A stretch of 64,000 nucleotides of DNA, from positions 1-64,000 of the forward strand of contig CAJNDS010000271.1 in the NCBI GenBank assembly GCA_905221605.1. Reading direction: 5' to 3'. The notes beneath the pieces are model-generated. The model searched no databases, was not told where the DNA came from, and saw only the letters and a list, made by a program, of their open reading frames with translations. This document shows, piece after piece, positions 32,054 through 43,256 of this stretch. This stretch comes from Symbiodinium natans. Taxonomy: Eukaryota; Sar; Dinophyceae; Suessiales; Symbiodiniaceae. Numbering within the stretch: position 1 is the first letter of the stretch; every line of letters starts with the position of its first letter. A program made the translations under genes and the position numbers.

Positions 32054-34343
32054 CTAGAGGGGAACCGTCGATTCCATCGACGACATATTCGCATGCCAAG
32101 TTTGAGAAGCAATAAGGGAAGACCTTTGCAGAGAAGTGTGGTCCAAATAGGAAAAACTTGGAGATTTTCTGACAATCCCGGAGCAAGCAGAATAGACGTG
32201 AATCCACAACGAAAAGAGAAGCCTCGCACAGTTGTCCAGCAAACGAGAAAGCTGTGGCAACCTCACCTGAGGCACGCATCTGCGAGCAGGACCCGCAAGG
32301 CTAGTGTCCGAGCCGAGCAAAGAAGAACCTCAATATTTGCGATTTGATTAGATCCATAAAATGTGATAGTACAGATTTACAACGTGATGGAACGGCACCA
32401 TATTTTGGTCGGGCCAGCAAAGCAAGCGAAGATATGTCTGAACCGGCGGAAGCTGCAAGACTTCCCGCGCACGACATTAGGAACATAAATGGAAGCGTCT
32501 GCGGCCACGCCTTGGACGTCAGAAGTCTCCAAGAGCACGCGGAGGCGCGCGCTCGAGCCAACGCGAGATAAGGCCACGTAGAGCTGGCCATGAGCGAAGA
32601 CAAGATTCGGCAAGAAGAGGCCAGCACCTCAATGATGGGAAGACAGGACATCGTTCAGCAAGCATGCGCAAGAACAACATGCCGGTCGCAGAAAGAAAAA
32701 TATCACGATTCTGAGGCGCCGGCGTCGCAAAGTCTGGCCCTGTGCACGGTTGATAGCCATGAGGAAGAACTGCCCTAGATTCAAAGAGACAGCAGCACTG
32801 CCGCACGCGCCCGGCAACCCATGGAACCCTGCCTATAGAGTCCAAGAAAAACGTGTCTTGTAGCGTTACCTCCATACGAGATATGTTAGTGCGTGAAGTC
32901 CCGTCGGGTCGGGCAGGGTTATCGGGGCTCACGGCCGAAGGTGCTGCGGAGACACGCCATGCAACGTCGTATGTGTTGGACAAGCAATGCAGTTCACAAT
33001 AAGCTCGCCCTGGATTAGGGTCTAGGATCCCGGGCTTGCGCATTTCCATGACGTTACATTAATGAGCGCAAGCTTCGGGCCTGGTCGGTGCCGCCGGAGC
33101 ACAGTGCGTCTGCTCGCAGCAGTCCTCGGGACAAGCCAAGTGGGCGTGGAGAGACGTCGCAATGGACGCCCGTTCTTTCTCTCTCCTTCTTTCTCCCTCT
33201 CGCCCCCTCCAAATCCCTCAAAGTCGGGCAAGATTTCCACGGCTCGTGCGTAGATCTCCCTGATTCTTCATTCTGAAGCTGTCTGAAAAAGTGGCCTCCA
33301 TCTAGGAACTTACTGGACAAATCTCTGTGTCACCTCTGCATCGGGGGAAGGCGACCCTGCTTTCGAGTGGCCCTACTTAGCAGCATGGAACTTGCAGGTC
33401 CAGAGCTGCTCTGCAATGCACTCTGCAATGCACGCTGCAATGTGCACTTTGTATGCACTGTATTTGCACTCAATCCCCCTTTGACACCATGCCCGTTAAG
33501 GCGCGCGTTCAATCCAGAAAAAATACGCCAGCGCCAGGTTCAAGTCGAGCAGCCCGTTGACCTGGGGATGCAGTTGTGAGAAGAATGACCAATGACTTGC
33601 AGAGAATGGCTGCAACATTCGCTGGTTTTCGAGTTGAAATGCACACATTCCCAATTCAACTCCAGGCTCGGTCGCGGGCGAAGAGCTACAGCGTGGTGCT
33701 GCTGCACCTGCAATGCACGCTGCAATGCGCTCTGCAAGGCGCTTTGCGTGCACTCGGCATGCACTTTGAAGACACTGTGTATACACCTTGCATGCACCTT
33801 GTACGCGTTGGCTGCTCTGGCGACCCGTCCGTCTCCCTGCAAAGCAACCTTGACCCGCAGTCCCCCTGACAACATGCCCGTTAAGGCGCACACTCCATGC
33901 AGAAAAGTTTCTCCAGCGCCAGGTTCAAGTCGAACAGGCCGCTGACCTGGAGATATAATTATGAAAAGAATACCAATGACTTGCAGAGAATGGCTGCTGC
34001 AGTCGCTAGTTTTCTAGTTGAACGATTCCCAGCACGCAGCAACTCCGCACATTCCCAACTCAAGTTCTGGCTCGACCGCGGGCGAAAAGCTCCAGGGCGG
34101 CGCTGGGCGAAAAGCTCCAGGGCGGCGCTGCTGTACAAGCGTGAAAGGTCAAATGATATCTCATGGTGAACTTGCTATTGCTGTGAGTCTGCTGTTGCTA
34201 TATGCGATCGAGGCCGAGCTACTTGAACAGCTGCTGGGCGACGGCATTGACACTCATTAAAGATTTGGTTATAAATTGATGCTTTTGGGAGCACAAGTCT
34301 CTTGCACCAAAATAGGGGTCGAGCCCGTAACCTTTTTTTGGGA
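32054..34343 (-). mobile_element. Helitron element 2 (minus orientation)
   Basis: The 5' end is TCCC at 34343, after A. The 3' end is CTAG at 32057-32054, followed by T. The terminal hairpin is at plus 32066-32082 with a perfect 7-bp stem and GGA loop, 12 nt from the end. It has the same nested ~390-bp repeats as element 1 and a short pyrimidine-rich tract near 33172-33210. The helicase remnant is smaller than in elements 1 and 4. One copy of the segment that is amplified in element 4 lies at about 32816-32940. Confidence 0.85.
32467..32775 (-). pseudogene. Helitron helicase remnant (element 2)
   Basis: Only the extreme C-terminal motifs survive: MAINRAQGQTL, then in another frame FAHGQLYVALSRVGSSARL and VQGVAADASIYV. 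Compared with element 4, about 570 bp upstream of the INRAQGQ motif are missing, with the break at a shared CATGAGGA-N-GAACTGCC-like stretch (about 32758-32776). It is not functional. Confidence 0.8.
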
Positions 34344-34371
34344 TATGAAAAAGATAAGAACGAAATGGATC

Positions 34372-34404
<33 letters not shown>

Positions 34405-36191
34405 TATTGAGAGAATGAATATGTCATGGGAAGAAATATATTTATTGGATCATATATTCGTTTCTTTTTTCATACGCCTTTTATTTCATTCTGATTATTT
34501 TGACGTATATGAAGGCAATGATTATAATTGACGATCAAAGGATATATATCGTCCATCTATTCATTTATTCATTATATTCATGCGCTAATATAATATTAGA
34601 ATGAAGAGGAAATATTTTAATTTTTGTATGAATACGATTAATGAATGATCAAGAATATAGGTATTATATAGATATATTATTACTAAGTAGATGAGAGAAT
34701 ATAGATGGCTATAGGCCTGCTCTAGATTTTAATGAAGATTCGTCAGTGCCACGAAACGAGCGCCCACGAAGAGATTGCCAATGAATCATGGAAAATCTTG
34801 AGATGATATAGAATAGATATATGATCGGGAATAAAGTTTCGTCGCTCTTGACAAGACAAAGTTGATGGAGGACAACGGCATATTGCATCATGGTTTTGTC
34901 CTAACCTGGCCAGCGGAATTAATCCCCTGGAATGAATTTATACTAATTTTATTATTCCGGAGGAAGACCTGCTGTCTTCTTGTCTTATGTTGAGAATACG
35001 ACGAATTTTCGACCTGCCACAATATGGGCGGGGGAATACTGGCCTTGTCGAAACTTCACAGGGATCTTGGCGTGCCTTCCATAAACGTTTTTGAAGCAGA
35101 CTCTGGCCACCAAAAACCACGTTAGAATCTGGCCACCAAAACGTATGCTGCCTTCCGAGAATTTTTTTGAAGCAGACTCTGGCCACCAAAACGCAGGCTG
35201 CTTTCCATAAGCTTTTTTTGAAGCAGACTCTGGCGACCAAAACGCATGCTGTGGAAAACCTGCGGAGGACTTGCGCCGCAAGGACCACAGACACAAGCGG
35301 AAATCGGCGCTTGGGTCCTGGACGGCAGATTTTTTAGTATGACCGGGACTAAAATTTCGTCGCTCTTGACAAGACAAAGTTGATGGAGGACAGCGGAGTG
35401 CTGCATTATGGTTTTGTCCTAACCTGGCCAGCGGAATTAATCTCCTGGAATGAATATATATTATTTTTATTGTTCTGGAGGAGGACCTGGCGTTCTTGGA
35501 GTGCAGGAGTCTAAGGGAGAGAGGGGGTTTTCTGCTATCTTCTAATCTTATATTATGAAGACGACAAACTTTCTCCTGCCGCAATATTGAATATCGTATA
35601 ATCCGGATTGACGACATTCAATTATTTGGTAAATTGCAACTCTAAGGCTTGGAAAATGGCCCATCATCTATCCAATCTCTGAATCGAATTTCGTATACGA
35701 TGGGGTTTTATTGGATAATATTTGATGATTGGGGAAGATGAATTCTATCGATATCACGATGTCGACGTGGCATTGACATTCTTGGGGGGACGACCATATA
35801 TTTCTTTTGATTTCTATTGGGAGTATACGTCTCTCTCAATGAAGATTTCGTAGTGAATTGGTATTTTGGGGAATACAAATCTCTTGCACCGAAATAACGA
35901 TATGGGACCGAAATTTCAATAGACACCAATATTATGTGTTGCTGGAGAGTAAGCTAGATCGTAGAAATAGACTTATTCTAGATTAATGAATCTTCGTATG
36001 TAGTGGCAACGGTGTTGGAGCTGCTTTTTTGGGGATACGTGGGAATTGATTAGAGAATTCCCTCGGAACTGCGTAGCTTTCTCAGAGAGCTTTTTTTATG
36101 ATCATATATGGAGATTTTTTGGGTAAACTTACGATTCATTTAGGTATGAATCAAATATCCCCTCTAAATTTTAAAGTATATCAATTGATTA
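34344..36191. other. AT-rich spacer between elements 2 and 3
   Basis: A near-identical copy of the 30205-32053 spacer (1848 bp) with a one-base deletion and a few substitutions. It holds the same internal repeats and no gene. Confidence 0.85.
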
Positions 36192-38759
36192 CTAGAGGGG
36201 AACCGTCGATTCCATCGACGACATATTCGCATGCCAAATTTGAGAAGCAATAAGGGAAGACCTTTGCAGAGAAGTGTGGTCCAAATAGGAAAAACTTGGA
36301 GATTTTCTGACAATCCCGGAGCAAGCAGAATAGACGTGAATCCACAACGAAAAGAGAAGCCTCGCACAATTGTCCAGCAAACGAGAAAGCTGTGGCAACC
36401 TCACCTGAGGCACGCATCTGCGAGCAGGACCCGCAAGGCTAGTGTCCGAGCCGAGCAAAGAAGAACCTCAATATTTGCGATTTGATTAGATCCATAAAAT
36501 GTGATAGTGCAGATTTGTAACGTGATGGAACGGCACCATATTTTGGTCGGGCCAGCAAAGCAAGCGAAGATATGTCTGAACCGGCGGAAGCTGCAAGACT
36601 TCCCGCGCACGACATTAGGAACATAAATGGAAGCGTCTGCGGCCACGCCTTGGACGTCAGAAGTCTCCAAGAGCACGCGGAGGCGCGCGCTCGAGCCAAC
36701 GCGAGATAAGGCCACGTAGAGCTGGCCATGAGCGAAGACAAGATTCGGCAAGAAGAGGCCAGCACCTCAATGATGGGAAGACAGGACATCGTTCAGCAAG
36801 CATGCGCAAGAACAACATGCCGGTCGCAGAAAGAAAAATATCGCGATTCTGAGGCGCCGGCGTCGCAAAGTCTGGCCCTGTGCACGGTTGATAGCCATGA
36901 GGAAGAACTGCCCTAGATTCAAAGAGACAGCAGCACTGCCGCACGCGCCCGGCAACCCATGGAACCCTGCCTATAGAGTCCAAGAAAAACGTGTCTTGTA
37001 GCGTTACCTCCATACGAGATATGTTAGTGCGTGAAGTCCCGTCGGGTCGGGCAGGGTTATCGGGGCTCACGGCCGAAGGTGCTGCGGAGACACACCATGC
37101 AACGTCGTATGTGTTGGACAAGCAATGCAGTTCACAGTAAGCTCGCCCTGGATTAGGGTCTAGGATCCCGGGCTTGCGCATTTCCATGACGTTACATTAA
37201 TGAGCGCAAGCTTCGGGCCTGGTCGGTGCCGCCGGAGCACAGTGCGTCTGCTCGCAGCAGTCCTCGGGACAAGCCAAGTGGGCGTGGAGAGACGTCGCAA
37301 TGGACGCCCGTTCTTTCTCTCTCCTTCTTTCTCCCTCTCGTCCCCTCCAAATCCCTCAAAGTCGGGCAAGATTTCCACGGCTCGTGCGTAGATCTCCCTG
37401 ATTCTTCATTCTGAAGCTGTCTGAAAAAGTGGCCTCCATCTAGGAACTTACTGGACAAATCTCTGTGTCACCTCTGCGTCGGGGGAAGGCGACCCTGCTT
37501 TCGAGTGGCCCTACTTAGCAGCATGGAACTTGCAGGTCCAGAGCTGCTCTGCAATGCACTCTGCAATGCACGCTGCAATGTGCACTTTGTATGCACTGTA
37601 TTTGCACTCAATCCCCCTTTGACACCATGCCCGTTAAGGCGCGCGTTCAATCCAGAAAAAATACGCCAGCGCCAGGTTCAAGTCGAGCAGCCCGTTGACC
37701 TGGGGATGCAGTTGTGAGAAGAATGACCAATGACTTGCAGAGAATGGCTGCAACATTCGTTGGTTTTCGAGTTGAAATGCACACATTCCCAATTCAACTC
37801 CAGGCTCGGTCGCGGGCGAAGAGCTACAGCGTGGTGCTGCTGCACCTGCAATGCACGCTGCAATGCGCTCTGCAAGGCGCTTTGCGTGCACTCGGCATGC
37901 ACTTTGAAGACACTGTGTATACACCTTGCATGCACCTTGTACGCGTTGGCTGCTCTGGCGACCCGTCCGTCTCCCTGCAAAGCAACCTTGACCCGCAGTC
38001 CCCCTGACAACATGCCCGTTAAGGCGCACACTCCATGCAGAAAAGTTTCTCCAGCGCCAGGTTCAAGTCGAACAGGCCGCTGACCTGGAGATATAATTAT
38101 GAAAAGAATACCAATGACTTGCAGAGAATGGCTGCTGCAGTCGCTAGTTTTCTAGTTGAACGATTCCCAGCACGCAGCAACTCCGCACATTCCCAACTCA
38201 AGTTCTGGCTCGGCCGCGGGCGAAAAGCTCCAGGGCGGCGCTGGGCGAAAAGCTCCAGGGCGGCGCTGCTGTACAAGCGTGAAAGGTCAAATGATCCCTC
38301 ATGATGAATTTGCTGTTGTTGTGAGTCTGCTGTTGTTGATATGCGATCGTGAGGCCGAATTTCTTGAACAATTGCTGGGCGACGACATTGACACTCATTA
38401 AAGATCTAGTTGCAAATTGATGCTTTTGGGAGCACAAGTCTCTTGCACCAGGGCCGTCATCTTACCGTCATCTTAACTACCCTTTAGCCATAAATCCAAC
38501 CCGGAAACCCTAAAAAAAATAACCCAGAAAGCCTAAACCTCAATCCGGGTGATTCCGAAAATTCCTGGAATTTTCAGAGCCGGGTAATTCCCAAAAATTC
38601 AAGGATTTTTAGATAATATACGTCAAAATTCCCGGCATTTTCAAGATCCCCCTGCAAGGCCCTCCCAAGCAGCCAAATAGACCGGAAGAGGAGGCGGGGC
38701 AACCGACAAGGCGACCGCAGAGCGAAAATAGGGGTCGAGCCCGTAGCCTTTTATAGGGA
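36192..38759 (-). mobile_element. Helitron element 3 (minus orientation)
   Basis: The 3' half duplicates element 2: CTAG end at 36195-36192, hairpin at 36204-36220. From about 38290 to the 5' end at 38759 (TCCC after A) it instead resembles element 4, with the phrases CCTCAATCCGGGTGATTCC, GATCCCCCTGCAAGGCCCTC and GGCGACCGCAGAGCGAAAAT. Element 3 therefore keeps the longer 5' terminus, and elements 1 and 2 have a shorter version. Confidence 0.83.
36605..36913 (-). pseudogene. Helitron helicase remnant (element 3)
   Basis: Same truncated C-terminal remnant as element 2 (INRAQGQTL and HGQLYVALSRV in different frames), differing by a few bases. It is part of the tandem duplication. Confidence 0.8.
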
Positions 38760-39354
38760 TATATTTAGAATATCCATTCAATTTAACCACAAAATCATAC
38801 ATTCTTTTCCGAGATTTTAGATAGATATTTAACTCTAGAATAATTATAGAATTTCTATTCATTGAATACTCGAATAAATTATAAAGGTCTCAAGATTAAT
38901 CTCGAATCTGAATTCAGACTTATATCTTAATAATATACTTAAGGCCATGAATTTCTCATTATTTATTTCAGAATAAATGTTAAGAGATGTAGATCTTGAG
39001 TTCCATATAAGTTAAAAGTAATTTTCAGAAGTAGAGAAAATGAATTCCATCCTATTCCTAAAATTTTGGGTAAGAAAATCCCTTCCATCTAAAATTAAAT
39101 TTTAACTAATAATCGAATTCGATATACGATACATCCAGAGAAATATATACTTATATTTTCCGATATGAATTTTTGAATAGACTCAAATATTCCGATAATC
39201 ATGGGTCCTAATCTCCAAATCTTGAAAATTTCGGTTGGAGGCAACGTAATTTTTTCATACGAATTTTATAATGAGAAATGATATCTTTTCGAAAATCACT
39301 TTCAATTTTAGAGGTATATCCATAATAATATAAACCCTTTCATTTATTCCAATA
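38760..39354. other. AT-rich spacer between elements 3 and 4
   Basis: 595 bp of AT-rich sequence unlike the two duplicated spacers. No gene, repeat array or terminus was seen. Confidence 0.6.
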
Positions 39355-39659
39355 TTAGAGGGGACCCATCGATTCCATCGACGATACATACGTCTACGAA
39401 GCTATTAAAGTGCAAGGGCAGTCCGAGAAGCATGGGTCTAAAGCGAACTATCATGTGCATGCCAGCGAATAGCTCACGTAGAATTGAGAACGCGGCCTAC
39501 AAGGCTGCAGTCCGATCCGGCCAGGAAGGAGCCTCAGAGCTGTTTAACTAGCCCACACAGCGCGCAAGCTCTGACCCGCAATGCAATAGTGTGTTTTTTT
39601 TGCTGTCAAGCGAACGCAAGCAATATTCATGCCCGGGCCGGCGTAAGCTGCAGGACTTC

Positions 39660-40490
39660 TCGATACACAATATTAAGCGTGTAAATAGAAGCGTCCGCGG
39701 TCACACCCTAAACATCAGAAGCTTCCAATAGCACACGGAGTCGCGCGCTCGAGCCAACACGAGACAATGCCACGTAGAGCTACCCATGAGCGAAAACAAG
39801 ATTCAGTAGGAAGAGGCCAGCACCTAAGCATTCGACAACTAGTCGTGGCTAAGCAAGCAAACGCAAAGAAAACATGCCTAGGCTGTAGTCAGAAAGACAC
39901 GGAGAACTGAGGTGCTGGCGTTGCATAATTTGGCCCTGAGCACGGTTGATGGTCATAATCCAGGCCAACCGCACCGGAAATTGCCGCCGCATCAATTTGA
40001 CTGGGAGCACATAATCAGAAGGGCTCATTGGGATCCGCGGCAAAAACGTACGCTGCCCGGCACAGCGGCCACTCAACAAGAGCACATCAAGGACGCGCGG
40101 AGAGATATCAATAATCAGAGCGCGTGTGCCGTTGCAAAGCCCTCCCTCGTAGTCGACGTTCCGCAGCAAAGCCACGATAGCTCCGCGGCAAAGTCGCAGC
40201 GCAGCCGGTGGCAAGCCAGGTAAGTCCAGTGAATTCAGATAATCGACCAGATAGGTCGCATAGTCTTCCCGTGTCCCCCCTGGATAGTCGTAGCGCAAGG
40301 CAATGTGTGGATGCCTTCCGCAGGAAAGCCCGCCAAAACAGCTTCGTTCAAGTCATGCACGTGCTCGTTTCGAGGTGTCAAAACCGCTCGCAGAGCGAGC
40401 TGCTGCAGATTTTCCTTACAGGGGTCGGCGATGGCACGCTCGGCCGCCGCGATCACATCGTCGTACACTTCTTCATCTCGATGCCCTTCA
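39660..40490 (-). pseudogene. Pif1-type Helitron helicase C-terminus (element 4)
   Basis: Minus-strand order: EEVYDDVIAAAERAIADP; LALRAVLTPRNEHVHDLNEA; a frameshift near 40300; DYLNSLDLPGLPPAALRL; GLCNGTRALIID; RTFLPRI; DYVLPVKLMRRQFPVRLAWI; MTINRAQGQ. These are successive conserved C-terminal segments of Helitron/Pif1 helicases, including the INKAQGQT-like motif. The YVALSRV motif kept in elements 1-3 is degraded here. The ATP-binding half is missing. The order and strand agree with the element's orientation. Confidence 0.85.
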
Positions 40491-40604
40491 GGCCCAGCGC
40501 ATCCCGACGGCCCGCGCCCGACACACCATGAGGAGCAACTGCCGGATCAACAAGTTGCAGCGCTTCAAACAGAGAGCAGCACTGCCGCACGCGCCCGGCG
40601 GCCC

Positions 40605-42224
40605 ATGGAACCCTGCTTACAAAGTCACAAGCACGTGTTTTGTAGGAGTGTCTCCATGGGATATATGCTGGTGCGTGAAGTCCTTCAGGTCGGGCAGGGT
40701 TGAGTGTGGTGGGTCGGGGCTCACGGCCGATGGTACATGGAACCCTGCTCACAAACACGTGTTTTGTAGGAGTGTCTCCATGGGATATATGCTGGTGCGT
40801 GAAGTCCTTCAGGTCGGGCAGGGTTGAGTGTGGTGGGTCGGGGTTCACGGCCGATGGTACATGGAACCCTGCTCACAAACACGTGTTTTGTAGGAGTGTC
40901 TCCATGGGATATATGCTGGTGCGTGAAGTCCTTCAGGTCGGGCAGGGTTGAGTGTGGTGGGTCGGGGCTCACGGCCGATGGTACATGGAACCCTGCTCAC
41001 AAACACGTGTTTTGTAGGAGTGTCTCCATGGGATATATGCTGGTGCGTGAAGTCCTTCAGGTCGGGCAGGGTTGAGTGTGGTGGGTCGGGGCTCACGGCC
41101 GATGGTACATGGAACCCTGCTCACAAACACGTGTTTTGTAGGAGTGTCTCCATGGGATATATGCTGGTGCGTGAAGTCCTTCAGGTCGGGCAGGGTTGAG
41201 TGTGGTGGGTCGGGGCTCACGGCCGATGGTACATGGAACCCTGCTCACAAACACGTGTTTTGTAGGAGTGTCTCCATGGGATATATGCTGGTGCGTGAAG
41301 TCCTTCAGGTCGGGCAGGGTTGAGTGTGGTGGGTCGGGGCTCACGGCCGATGGTATATGGAACCCTGCTCACAAACACGTGTTTTGTAGGAGTGTCTCCA
41401 TGGGATATATGCTGGTGCGTGAAGTCCTTCAGGTCGGGCAGGGTTGAGTGTGGTGGGTCGGGGCTCACGGCCGATGGTACATGGAACCCTGCTCACAAAC
41501 ACGTGTTTTGTAGGAGTGTCTCCATGGGATATATGCTGGTGCGTGAAGTCCTTCAGGTCGGGCAGGGTTGAGTCTGGTGGGTCGAGGGTCACGGCCGATG
41601 GTACATGGAACCCTGCTCACAAACACGTGTTTTGTAGGAGTGTCTCCATGGGATATATGCTGGTGCGTGAAGTCCTTCAGGTCGGGCAGGGTTGAGTGTG
41701 GTGGGTCGGGGCTCACGGCCGATGGTACATGGAACCCTGCTCACAAACACGTGTTTTGTAGGAGTGTCTCCATGGGATATATGCTGGTGCGTGAAGTCCT
41801 TCAGGTCGGGCAGGGTTGAGTGTGGTGGGTCGGGGTTCACGGCCGATGGTACATGGAACCCTGCTCACAAACACGTGTTTTGTAGGAGTGTCTCCATGGG
41901 ATATATGCTGGTGCGTGAAGTCCTTCAGGTCGGGCAGGGTTGAGTGTGGTGGGTCGGGGCTCACGGCCGATAGTACATGGAACCCTGCTCACAAACACGT
42001 GTTTTGTAGGAGTGTCTCCATGGGATATATGCTGGTGCGTGAAGTCCTTCAGGTCGGGCAGGGTTGAGTGTGGTGGGTCGGGGCTCACTGCCGATGGTAC
42101 ATGGAACCCTGCTCACAAACACGTGTTTTGTAGGAGTGTCTCCATGGGATATATGCTGGTGCGTGAAGTCCTTCAGGTCGGGCAGGGTTGAGTGTGGTGG
42201 GTCGGCGTTCACGGCCGATAGTAT
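40605..42224. repeat. 124-bp tandem array, 13 units
   Basis: One 132-bp founder-like unit (40605-40736) is followed by twelve 124-bp units starting at 40737, 40861 and every 124 bp to 42101. Units are nearly identical. Each contains the perfect 12-bp palindrome AAACACGTGTTT and the phrases GGAGTGTCTCCATGGGATAT and CTTCAGGTCGGGCAGGGTTG. Both strands have overlapping 83-codon frames repeated every 124 bp, a consequence of the array. A single diverged copy of the unit lies in elements 2 (about 32816-32940) and 3. Confidence 0.95.
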
Positions 42225-42454
42225 TGCGGAGACACGCGCTGCAACGTTGTGCGAGGCGGACAAGCAATGCAGCCAACAGCAAGCTCTCCCTGGGTTTGGG
42301 TTTAGGGGTTAGGGCTTGTGCGTGTCCACGGCGCTACATCAATGAGCACAGAAGCCGGGCCTGATCTGTACCGCCGGAGCATATGGCGCTTGCGCGCGGC
42401 AGTCCTCGGGGCAAGCCAAGCGGGTGCGGAGAGACACCACAATAGACATCTCTT

Positions 42455-42550
42455 GCTTTCCCTTTCCCTCTCTCGCTCTCTCTTCTCTCACTCGCTCTCT
42501 CTTTCTCTCCCTCTCGCCCTCTCTCGCGCTCTCTCTCTCCCTCTCTCCAT
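42455..42550. repeat. CT-rich microsatellite in element 4
   Basis: CTCT/CGCTCTCT repeats expand a shorter pyrimidine tract found at the equivalent place in elements 2 (about 33172-33210) and 3. Confidence 0.85.
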
Positions 42551-43256
42551 CCTTGCTCCCGGCATGCCTACTGCCACTGTAGCAGAACGGATGGAATGAG
42601 GTCTGGGCACTGCGACCTGCCAGGCATCCCAGACTCGGAAGGATGACATGAAGACCTGCAAGCATTGCAGCTTTGTCGCGACTAACTCGAGCAACATGTA
42701 GCATTAGCGAAAAGAAACTCGACAACTTGGGCGGAAGGCCCACAGCACACAGCCGCTGGCGAAGAACTACAGCATGGTGCCGCTGCACAAGCGCGAAAGG
42801 TCAGATGGTCTCTGCATTAATCTTAGTCGTGGCCAGCATGCTGCCAAGTGGAAGTGAGCGTGCGAACATGTTAAGTCTGCCCCTGCGGATGTGTGATCAT
42901 GAAGCTGACCCCACTTGAGCAGCTTGAGCAGCTGGCGGGCAGCGACCGTCAGCTCAACTTCCCTGTAGCAAGAGCTCTCTTGCAGACCTTCTCTGTTGCG
43001 TTGGAACCTTAAAATCCAACCTGGCAAGCCCAAACCTCAATCCGGGTGATTCCTAAAATTCCGGGAATTTTCAGCTCCGGGTGATTCCCAAAACTCCCAG
43101 GATTTTTAGACAATAAGCGTTAAAATTCCCGGAATTTTCAGGATCCCCCTGCAAGGCCCTCACAAGCAGCCAAATCGACCGGAAGAGGAGGCGGGGCATC
43201 CGACAGGGCGGCCGCAGAGCGAAAATAGGGGTCGAGCCCGTAGCCTTTTATGGGGA

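Larger units (their letters stand above)
30205..38290. repeat. 4.14-kb tandem segmental duplication
   Basis: The unit spacer + Helitron (30205-34343) is repeated at 34344 to about 38290 with an offset of 4139, then 4138 bp after a 1-base indel near 30952. I noticed only scattered single-base differences over 4 kb. The 5' part of element 1 (about 29880-30204) is also nearly identical to the 5' part of element 2, so the duplicated block effectively begins inside element 1. Similarity to the third copy ends at about 38290, within element 3. Confidence 0.95.
39355..43256 (-). mobile_element. Helitron element 4, with expanded internal array
   Basis: The 5' end is TCCCC at 43256 after A. The 3' end is CTAA at 39358-39355, followed by T. 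The terminal hairpin at 39367-39383 has one G-T wobble in its 7-bp stem. Joining the flanks gives a plausible empty site, CATTTATTCCAATA then TAAAAAATATTGG. It carries the longest helicase remnant in the window, a 1.6-kb tandem array (40605-42224) and a CT microsatellite. There is no Rep domain, so it is non-autonomous. Confidence 0.83.

Noticed and set aside
40605-42224. CRISPR-like array
   Set aside because: Units are contiguous and identical with no variable spacers, and the host is a eukaryote.
40700-42312. Repeated 83-codon frames, looking like a gene family
   Set aside because: They overlap each other at exactly 124-bp steps on both strands. They reflect the satellite array.
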